DNA of 64,000 bases from Angiostrongylus vasorum (Eukaryota > Nematoda > Chromadorea > Rhabditida > Metastrongylidae). The stretch lies in assembly GCA_018806985.1 (NCBI GenBank), contig JADANN010000268.1, forward strand, positions 372,001 to 436,000. Reading direction: 5' to 3'. The notes beneath the pieces are model-generated. The model made no database searches, had not been told where the DNA came from, and saw only the letters and a list, made by a program, of their open reading frames with translations. This document shows positions 46,901 through 58,230 of this stretch, one piece after another. Position 1 is the stretch's first letter, and every line of letters starts with the position of its first letter. A program made the translations under genes and the position numbers.

Positions 46901-49900
46901 GTGTCGATAGATTACTACCAGAGTTGTCTTCAAGGATAAAAACACTGAGTTGACGAATTGGTAGGTCAATGGAAGTCATTCTGTGAATCAAATATGTACT
47001 ATCTGATCAAAGCCGAACGCTTTTTCCTTTGTCCATATGTTTTCCTATTGTTGTATTATGGAAATGGGAGGCTTGAGTTCACCTTTTTTCATGTGATAGT
47101 GGAAGTTTTATTGTTGGTCGAATAATTCGATCAATAATTTTCGGTTCTTTTTTATTGGTAGACTGCAACATTGTTGAACATTTCGCCGGTGTTTGCTTAG
47201 TTCCGTCTTGTTTTCTGTTTAGTTGCACCGAAAAGCTGTGGTTCATGAATTGACTGTTGAGGGCGGGTATGTGTTGCTTACTTTCTAGTGGTGCATCGAA
47301 AAAAGAACTGTATGCAAGATTCTTGCTCAGTTGGATTCATTTTCGAGCTCAAAATTGAAATAATGTAACTGAGCTACGATTTTTGCTTATTTCTTTGAAA
47401 TAAGTCCAAATTGCTGTGTTTCATATTTCCACGCACCTTCAGTCCGGCGGCCGTGTTGATGAGTTCTGTTCAAAGCAAAAAATGAATTGTTGGAGAATTC
47501 CCGACATCAACTCTATGTTGATTTGACCGAATAGTTCCTAGTGCATGTCACCAATTTCTTCCCGATTCGGTGCAAATTTTCTTTCTGGAAGTGCACATTT
47601 TTTTGATGGTATCGTATCAAACATATCTGGCTAAATTCATCGTGTTTAGATATGAGAGGGAAACTTGTTATCCGTAATTTATGGCATTCGGAACTACATA
47701 GCTGTGTTAAATTTGACTGGTTCTTGTTATTTTTTGTTTTGATATTTTCATTGTTTGTTTCCCTTGTAGTATTTTCACATGGTGTCGCATACACATGGGT
47801 TGTTGGTTCGATCCTCCGCCTTGGCCATAACAAATCCTCCGTTCCTGTCGAATCAGTGTTCTGGCATCAGATTTGTTTGGGAGGGTGAAAACGCTGCCTT
47901 TATAACCACAATGATGCTGAGATGTTTGCAATGCTCCGGACCGCAGGTGTCTGCGATAGGGACTGCAGTTCTGCAAATATCTCAGAATCACTATGGTTGT
48001 ACCTCACATAATGCCCTGCCGTGAAAAAATTGTAGAAGGCAGTAAACAAAAAGTTAACGTTGTTCTGTCTTTATTTGTCAGCACTCCCTCACATTATTGA
48101 GGCTGAGCCTGCATTCGCTTATCTCTAAGGTGCAATGAATAGAGTCGAATGTGTGGTGCATTCCTCAGGGGATTCACCAATTTCGATCACCTTGTCCTCT
48201 TTCTCTTCACGTGGACATTCAGTAGTCATCTTTGTACTGCTGTGAAAAGACATTTCGCATCACGTGTTCTCTGCTGTTCGGGCGCTCAACACCTATAACC
48301 GGTTCCTTTTGGTGACAGTGGTGGCGGTTAGTCGTGCCGCTCCCTCCGATTTTTGGCACTCCAACAATAGAGCCCCACTATTTGTTGTCACCATATCGCT
48401 ATGTTGGATATTTTCCACTTGACTTCATTCAAATTTAATCTTTCTTGACGGTACTTCGAGCTATCACGTCTGTCTACTTCATTGCGAGTGTCACGATACG
48501 TTCCCGTAGCAAAGGCAATTAAGCGTCATTACTGAAGATGATGTACGCCGGAGTTCCGGTGAATCTAACACAGAATTGTGACCTATGTAAGTGAGTTTGT
48601 TGTGTCCAGATACGCTAGTATTTGATAGTTTAGACCATTTATAAAGTCCTGTAGAGATTTCCTACGTGAAGGAGTTTCATGGTTGTTATGACAAAAAAAA
48701 GAGACTAAATATGACATTAGGCCAATTAAACATCTTTATCAACATCTCGTTAGCTTAACAATTCTGAAAGGCATTAAATATGGCATTCAACTTTTTATTC
48801 GTCTGCTTCTGCAACTTTAGCTTAACTAGTTCCGGTGCCGATTAGTGCTTCCTAGATCGTTACTGTCGATAGTCGATGTCGTTGCTGATAGTAGCTTAGA
48901 GCAAAAAACTGGCTGAGGGAAAGGCAAAGTAAGGTCCTCGGTTAGCGTGGTGGATAGCAGGTGAGCCGCTGAATGGATAATCCCGGGTTCGTAGATCACA
49001 TGAGGTTCTGAGTTTTGCTCGTATCTCAGCATCTTTGTGGTTAAATATCACATGTTTTAGCAATCAGCTTCCATTTCTGTTGTTTGCATTTTAGAGACTT
49101 TAGTGAATACCATGAACTGTTAACTATTAAGTCTACTAGGTCTATTAACTTAAGTTAAATCATCATTGTTTGTTAAATGATGGCAAAACACAAGTGTGTA
49201 GGTAAGGAAACAAAGAAAAAAGATCGAGGGGTGTTTTATTGACAGCAAGTTTTTTTTGAACCACTTTTTTCCAACCATTCATTTCGTTTTCAATTCAAAT
49301 CTTATTCAGATGTCATATCTGGTTTGTCGCTACATTCGGTTGATTTGGAAGATGTGCCTGAGGCGATGATTGGTGGAAGTAGTGGTAAACGCCGAAGCGT
49401 TGGTGAGTTTCTTTTTAGCTGCCACCTGACAATTATTTTAATCTGGAGACAGTGTTAATGAATGGCATGCTCACAGCATTTTTTTGGAGATTTTGATATA
49501 ATAGGTTCTATTCGAAATCGTATTTCACCATACCTTTTATATTCATTTTATTTTTTAATGCTATTATGGTGATACGAGCTGCCTTTGTTTAGTTGACGCG
49601 AGGTTGGTGTAGATCTTTTTATTGTTCTTGTTGTTGTCGTCGATCAATGGCTGACGTTTCGGCGACTTCGCCTTCCTCAGAGCCGTGCTGTTAGACTATC
49701 CTTGTGTTGTTCCTCGTGAGCCTTCGTGTTCATCCTTCGTGAACAGCACACGGGTGGTCGAACACCACGGTTCTTAGGAAGGCGAAGTCGCCGAAACGTC
49801 AGCCATTGAACAACGGCAGTAATAACAATAAGAAGATCTATGCCAACCTCGCGTCAGCTAAACAAGGGCAATTCGTAAGGACATATATACAAATATGTCG

Positions 49901-52900
49901 ATTATTATGTTGAGGTTCAAAAAAAGTCGATCTTTTGAGTTATTGTTGTGATAAATTTAGCCAGTTCATGCTCATCTGTGACCGGTGACTCAATCAAAGG
50001 CGGTGACACTAGTAGCAGTGTGTTCAGCGGCTTAGGCGCCTCAGGCGCCGACGGCATAGACGGTGTGTCGGCGGGGAAGGCAGCTGCCATCGCTGCCCTG
50101 ACACGGATAGTGTGTTCGAAACGTACTACCGAAAAGCTCCCCATTCAACAGCTGGCCAATTTTCTATCAACAATACATGAGGCACTGATTGAGGTGAATG
50201 AACAAGCGAGAGTTTTTTGCTCTTATTTTCTAGTGGAAAGATTTATTTCACTTCTTTTTTTCTATTTAGTTTTTTGCACTAGATGCTACACATTTTCTCG
50301 ATGCTTGAATTACCTTTTACGTTTTAATGAAAGGGTTTATCCTTATTAATGGTTTTGCTACCCTGAGCACCCAATAATGACTTCATAAACGTTCTCTGCA
50401 TTTAGATTACCCAACCGTTGTTGTTCTTATTTGACGCGATTTCTAACTCATTTGAAACTAAGAGTTTCCATATATGGGATGCATATTTCAGAATTAATTT
50501 TCATCAAGCTGGAGATCCTGGCCCATACTGGTTGGGCAGGGTTTTTCGTCGTCGACTATACTTGCATTTATCGTGTTTCAGAAAGATCGGTTAGTATTGT
50601 GCTCGTTGTTCTTCTATGGACAGAATCTTTTTCGATTAGGACTACCTGGTATTGAAGCAATTCTACCTCATTATCTTTTCGCCTTAGACATAGTACTTAT
50701 CGAAAGCTCAAAATTAAGGTGAGATCTCTTTATCGTTCTAGGAGCTACTTTCTTTGTATTTAGTCGCCTTAATTACAAGTATTCACTTATATTTCCAGAG
50801 TATCTAAAGTTCAGTGTTTTATTTCTGTCATATTCTTTTTCTAAGTTTGACTTTTTTATCCTTTTAAGCTTTTTTTTATTTGTATAAATGCCTATAATTT
50901 CTACTTTAACTCCGTTCACTTGTTCTTTTTTCATCGAATAGTTTTATTCTGCACCTGCCTTAATATCATAATTCAAATTTATTCTGTTAAACTTAATTCG
51001 TAGTTCATCGTTTTTATAGTACCTTTTTTCATTTTATTTTTATTTTTTATTTTATTTTTTTGGTAGTATTCTATAGGTTACATCCGTCAATTTCCGAAGT
51101 AGAAATGCGTAGAGCGTGTCTGAAAGGTTTGTCGTCGGTTGTATGTTGGCCTACGACATTTGGAATGAATAAAATACCACGTGAGTCAATAACTAATCGC
51201 TTATCTAAAAAATCTGGCTTTTTTAAAAGATCCTTTCTTTCTTCTTTCCTTCCACTACGAAAAAGGAAGAGTTACCAATTGGAAACATGGAAAAAGTCTT
51301 TTCGTGATGTTTGTAGATGACACTTTTTATCGTTTCTTTCTTCAAAAAGCTGTTTTGCGCTACACTTTTTTTTATGTTTCGCTATTTATTAACAATACTT
51401 TTTTTAAAATTATGGATGACCGAATTTAGAATTAGCCGATAGTTCGAACTTGAAGTCATCAGCTGTGACATATCTGCAGTTGCGTTCACGAATTTACAAA
51501 ACACTAGTTTTCAATTTACGAAACGAAACAGATTCCGTTAATCTACAATTGACACTAGGTAGTTTTTTTACTTTTTTTTACCATAAGTTTTATTTATATT
51601 TACGCCATTAAAATGTCATCCTGCATGTGTCTACATTGTAGTTTACTCATTAGTAGCAGTTAAACTTCCAGCAATGTGTACGGTATTAATGGAGGAGAGT
51701 TGTTCTTATGATCTTGGATTAACGGAAGAAGAAAGACATGAAATGATACGCATCACTACTCAGCAGCACGGAACGCAAACGCCGGAAAAAGGTGATAGCT
51801 GGTGTTCTACACTCGTTTCGTAGTAATGGTGAAGCACTGGAGAAAAAAAAAGCAGAGACCGCTTTATGTTCCTCCATTTTTGTTATGTTTGACTTTTTGG
51901 GGCATTTTAGGACTTTGCGTCTCGTTTTTACGAGGGTTTGTCTCAGCGATTTGTGATCGAATTTGTCGGCCTGAATGGGCAGGTGAACACTCCATATCTT
52001 TAGCGGCTATCGACGTCCTGAATTGCTTATCACATCTCCATCCGAGTGTACTTTTTTAATAACAGTAAGTTATATAACTTTTGTGCTTTATTTTAATATT
52101 TCATGGAGTGACATTAGTATGTAGTTTTATATCCATTCGGTGTGGTGATGAGACTTTTTGTTGTTGTTACACATTTTTCCTTCTCGTTTTAAAAAATCTA
52201 CAGAAAGAAAATCGGAACTATGATGATTTTATAGCGCGGTGAAACTTCGCAAAAATTTTGTCTCCCACAACGGTGAAGTTTTGCTTTTGTGAGGGAAAAC
52301 GTTTGAAATGGGTGGCAGCTGAAATGCACTAAGAGAATTTGTAAAATACCGAAAGAAATAAAATTGGGCAGCGTTCGAGAACTTTATAAGGGGTGAACTG
52401 ATAAGTGTACCAGCAGTCATTAAATTGCACTTCATTGTAACAATGAGTAAGGACTTTTTAGTTTCTAGTGTATCGGCGGTAGTAAGGGTCAAATTCTACC
52501 TTGTCAGTGAAATTTGATTATTAAGGTATCGTAGTGGTAAAAAATATGTATGTACAAATATGCCCTTCATGTTTATGCACTGCGTATTATACATATTGTA
52601 TACATATACGTATACGTATGTATATGTGTATATACATAAATATAAAACATGAAAGTCTCGACGTTGATCAATCCCTAAAGGATACGTCATACATCCAAAT
52701 TTATTAAGTATCGTTAGAGGCGATTGAATTTATATCTGGCTTTTACAATGACTCACGGTGGCCTTCCAATGTATCGGGTTAGTGCTGCTATCCTCCCAGA
52801 CTCCAAATTTACCGAGCCCGAGAAGATGGAAGCTTTGGTGAGCCTGGGGCGCGGGATCGATCTCGTGTGTATTACAGGGCGTCTATGACCACTCCTCCAC

Positions 52901-52921
52901 ACGTGCTTCTGTATATATATC

Positions 52922-52952
<31 letters not shown>

Positions 52953-53028
52953 GTATGTATATACATATATATATATATATATACGCATGTACGCATGTGC
53001 ACATATAATTATACGTGTACGTCATACA

Positions 53029-53074
<46 letters not shown>

Positions 53075-53084
53075 CAGTATACAC

Positions 53085-53138
<54 letters not shown>

Positions 53139-54880
53139 TTGTGGCTCACATTTCTTTCACTCAGTTTCGTTGTTTTACAAGCACCATCTCACTTGGGTGG
53201 TCGTACTGACGTGTGGGTCCAGTTGCATTTTGGGAATATGGAAGTTGGTTCCATAAATTTCAGTGAGTGCAGCTCGTTTACGCTTTCAATGTATGTATCG
53301 GCTAATGTTTTCTAAAGGTCTTAATAGTTGTTGTAAGCATCTTCGAATCCAATCTAATGTTCAATTCTTCTATCCGTTCGTTTCTTTCCGCATTATGTTG
53401 TCATCTCACCGATGTTTAATTGTCAAGACGTATCCCAATGAGCTTCGATAACAGATGTTCTTTGGAGATATGAACTACGAAAACCGACTTGATGTCGAGG
53501 GCGCTAGTTTATTTTCAGAAATCTTTCGAATCCCTTGTCTTTTGTACTTAACTTTTTTAATGTGACCAAGGTAACTGACCATTTTAATGGTGCATGGCTT
53601 AGAGCCAAGGGCACTGCCGTATCAAATAAGTAGAAAGGTCGGCGCCAGTTAAATCGGTCAGTGTTCTTTGTTACAGGCTCAAAATAGCCAGTGTTTCTCG
53701 TTGCATTTCATTGTGTTCTTTCAAATCCTACTCCTTACTCCTTACTCATTGCTAGTCGTAATTTGTATCCATTGCATCCTAAAGTAAGTTATGTGTGGTT
53801 CAATTAATTGGTGATCCGTCCAAAGTGGTCTGTTCTCCTTCCAAAGAGGAACTAGTGAACTGAGTTCTTCTTCAGTTCATTCGTGTCAACCCATCTCTCT
53901 TTCTAGCCTCATTGAGCTCAGAAAGCATTGTCGCTGCATTTAATATATTGACTGAAAAAGCCGACGGTGTCAACAAAATGGAAGTGGGGGGGAGGATCAT
54001 CTATCACCATGTCTTTTCTGTTCCATTGATGTAGCTCTGTGGTTAACAGATCCAGTAATAGTTGCCACATCGTATTCCTTTACCGTTTTGAATTATGAAT
54101 TGTCACTTAAAAAAGTGTATCAGCGTTGTTTATTGACTGTTGCGTTCAGTAGGCGCCTGTATCATGGATCTGTCTACAGCTTGGTCAACTAGAAGACGTA
54201 AGTCTTCACCTTGTCAAATACTTTCCCGTCGGCGACGAATATTGTAAGAATGGTTGGACTATGTTTCCGACAGATTGTATAACCTCCGATAGTGTTTGAG
54301 TGTCATCGATTAACCTATAAACACCTTGTGAACTTTAGGTGAATAGGTTATGCCTTATGCAGGTTCTTCGAGATGTAGAAGTTTCTCAGGAAGACCTTCG
54401 TGAAAAAGCTTATAGAACACAGATCGGAAACTGGTCAGACGGTAGTGTCGAAGGCCGTCCTTGCGGTCCTTCGTGTACATAAGGAAAATGTGCGAAGCCA
54501 TCCACTGGTTGACTGTCCTTGTGTTTTTTAGGCGTTACGTCTTCCGTGTCAAGTGGAGCGTGTAGGCGGTGGTCGGTCGGCGGTGGCTGTTAGGAGTTCG
54601 GTCAGATTATAATGGCGGGAATTATGGTTAATGATGTATCTGTGGAGAGGGTAGGGAATGCAGTATATGTTGTCAATTAAAAATGATCTTTCCAGGATCT
54701 CTCTGTTACTTGTACTTGGAAATTATAACTCACCCATCTTCATCTGAGCATAGGGTAGAATGTAGTGTTCTCATATATTTCGAGGGCATTTTTACGTTCT
54801 TTTCTTCGTTTCTTTTTTCACTCGCTCTCACGATTTCGCCTTTCAGTACCGGTGAAGGTCCTCTTATCTATTCGTTCTGG

Positions 54881-54934
<54 letters not shown>

Positions 54935-57900
54935 GTAACAGCAGGATCTAGTCTCAACTACTTTTCGTTTTTCATGCGCTATTTAGTCTTCCTTGACAAA
55001 CGCTTGTCTATTTTCAGGAGACTTCGATAGAAATTTTATCAGTATCTCGTATTCTTCTTTCACATTGTCGTTTTGATTCCCATTTTAATTGGGTTTGGCA
55101 TTCCTGAGTATAGAATCGTTATGCGCAGCTTATAGAGATTTCAACGTCTATCCAAGTGTAACATTTTCTAAGACGATTTTCCGTAGCAGGGAGGTTATGC
55201 AAAGCAGTTTCCATCTCCTTTGCATTCTTTGGGTCCAAATGTATTACATTCTCGTCATAGCATTCCTGTTCTTGCATTAAATTTGCAGTATAAAAGTTGC
55301 TAGGACATCTCGTCGCGAACGAATTCGTAACGAACGATCTTTAGGAAACTTCGGGTTCTGTATCATCAGTTGGTGGAATTAGTGAGCAGCAGTTGGTGAC
55401 ACTGTTTTTCTTTCGGTAAGGAAATGCAAGGCGGAGGATCGCAAAACTGGGTAAATAGAATTTCATGAGACAAGGTGGAAAACGGATGAACGTACATCAA
55501 AACCAATGCCACTAGTGTTAAACAGTGAAACGTTTTTTTTCAAAAATGACAGAATTTCATCGTTCATTTGTCGAGAAATTATTTTATCCATTGTCACTAA
55601 ATTGTATCCCTTTTTAGAGGATGTCTCCACCGGTTCGCTCATAGTGGCGTCACTGTGCCGATTTATTGAGACCCAACTGGGCAAGCCACCTCCACTGCAC
55701 TCCAAAGATTTGCATTCCACGGTGAGGTTGTAGTGAAATATCCTAGATTTTGAAGAGTAATCAGAGCAGAAATTATAGACGAAAACCTTTTTTGGGCATC
55801 TATGCACAATCCTAAGACCTGTAGTATCGGATGAGACACTCATTTTCTTTAGTTGTTTTTTTAGATCCGTTCTCGTTTTTTTACGCCATACTCGCTCTTA
55901 ATCAAATTTTACGGATTATGAAGCACTTATTCTTATACCTTAGCAGTAATCTTCAGGTTGTAGCAGCATACAGTTCTATAGCGGTGTGGTTAAACGCGGC
56001 CCCTATTCTGGCGGAATGCGAAGGCGTTCTGAATACGGTAGCTGAAGCTGTTCAGCTTGGTGTGACTGGATCGAAGAAAGGCGTGAGTGATTGCGTCCTA
56101 GTTTTTACACAGTGCTTCTCACCTCTTTGTCTTTTAAAATAAGCTTCTTTGGCATCATTCATAACTTGTTCATGTTTTAAATCACAGAGTTCTCCCGAAA
56201 ACTGCAAAGCAGCCAGCAAGCGTGTTCTCGAAGCCGCCGAATATCTTTTGTATTCACTGTTTTTTTGTTGTGGTAAGCCCTTTTACGACAGATGCGAACT
56301 TTCGGATTTTCTTCAGTGAAATCCTCATTTGATGTTCTTCTAGGGTCGTTGTAGAGAAGCAATCTGCGATGAAAGGCGTTTGTTGTATATATACGGACCA
56401 GCAGCAATTGACACAACGAAATTTTTCCACGTACTTGTAAATGGAGATACATTGTTATCACTACACGAAGCGTCACATATTACAGAATTGTCTAATGGTG
56501 AGAATTTTTTAAAGGTTATGCTAAGATGTTTTATTCATTGTTTTTCAGGTGGTTCGAAGTACATATTATGAAGGCTCATTGGTTATTGTTGATAATAAGG
56601 AGCTTAACTAATGCTGACGAAGACCTTTCAATTTCAGGTTGTCCTTGTGTATTGTACGTTCGACGATCACCCATGCAAACGGCATCTGCAGGAGTGGTGA
56701 AACTTCGCCCAAATCCTGATGGTTATCATCCTGATCAACAACCGTTATCAACACCGTTGTCGAGCGCGGTTGAAAATAGTGAGATATTTAGCTATTTGGA
56801 GTGGATAAAATAAAAGAATAAGGCTTTCGGCGTTGACCAATCCCTGAGGGATGCGCCATGCATTCGACTTCATCAAGCATCGTTTGGAGGTGACTGAATG
56901 CATATCTGGTCTTTACAATGACTCGCGGTGGACTACCAGTGTATCAAGCCAGTGCTGCTATCCTCCCAGACAAGTAGGGTACTAACTTGCCGACTCCGGA
57001 GTGACGGAAGGCTTGGCGAGCCACGGGCGCGGGGATCAATCCAATGTGTGTATTAGAGGGCGCCTCTGACCACCCCGCCACATGCGCCCTTTTTGATTAT
57101 TTTAAGTGGTCATTTTTAAATTGTTATGGTTAGCCTACATTTCTTGATATAAAACACGGATTCTCAAATGTTATGTCAATATTAAATAAATGTAGGCAGT
57201 GAAAATTAGGCTGTTTCGAAATGATGAGGTTGGTTGTGTTTTTCATTTCTTGCACTGTGGATAAATTTCAATTGTAGTTTATCTGTACTGGTCGGAACTT
57301 TATGAGTAATTAAATGAGTTCGGCATGTTTTTTTGTAGTGCAAGAGTGAAATGGTAGAGAAACATTAAGAATGATCGCAGTGGTCGTCTCACTAAAAGAA
57401 ATCGAGTAGGACCGTCTTGGGATGCGTTCATCTTTTTTCTCTTATATTTGTTTCATTTCGAATTTTTATACAAAAGACTCCGTAATCATTACTGTGTTAG
57501 AAACGAACAGCAGTGCTGGCAATCGTCTCTAAAGTCGTGACATGCAACATTCTAACATTAAGGATCGTCACCGTTCTTTTTTTTGTGTATAGGAAATAAC
57601 TCAACTGTTTAGCCACAGTGAAGAAGCCCGCGTAAGTGTCGAAAATGGCAGATATATCTACAAAGTTAACGCCCACAGGTACTCCATCGTGAGAAACAAT
57701 ATCCATGTATAAAATTGGTAGCAAAGCTTATGCTTGATTGACTCCGTCAATCTTCCGCTGATTAAAGTATTCGTTTGTTTTCCTAATTTTATTTTAGCAG
57801 TATCGTCGACATCGCTAACAACAGCTACCACGTCCCAATCTAACGAAATAACTGATTCGAGCAGTTCGGTAACGACAGGCCCTCTTCAAAGTGTTCCTTC

Positions 57901-58199
57901 AACAGCCGGTGTGGAATCTCCATCTGCCAGTACTGCTGCATCACCATCTATTCCTAATGGTATTTCATCTCTTTGTTGTTTTTCGTCGTTGATTTTTTTA
58001 CCTACAGGTATTGGAGTGTTTGCAATTTATCGTTCTTGCGATTAGCCAAATTTTTTACATGGTTGAGGCCTACTCCAACCGCAAATAATCAGAACTTTTG
58101 TTATTTCAGAATAAGCAAATTGATACTAAGCTATATATGTATATATGTACATATATATATATATATATGCATATATATATATATACATACATACATACA

Positions 58200-58230
<31 letters not shown>

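Noticed and set aside
52867..53315. Tyr/Ile-repeat proteins
   Set aside because: Translations of the (TA)n tract; no coding constraint.
55463..55843. 126-residue minus-strand ORF
   Set aside because: Antisense of the RALGAPB-like exon 55618-55721 and flanking intron.
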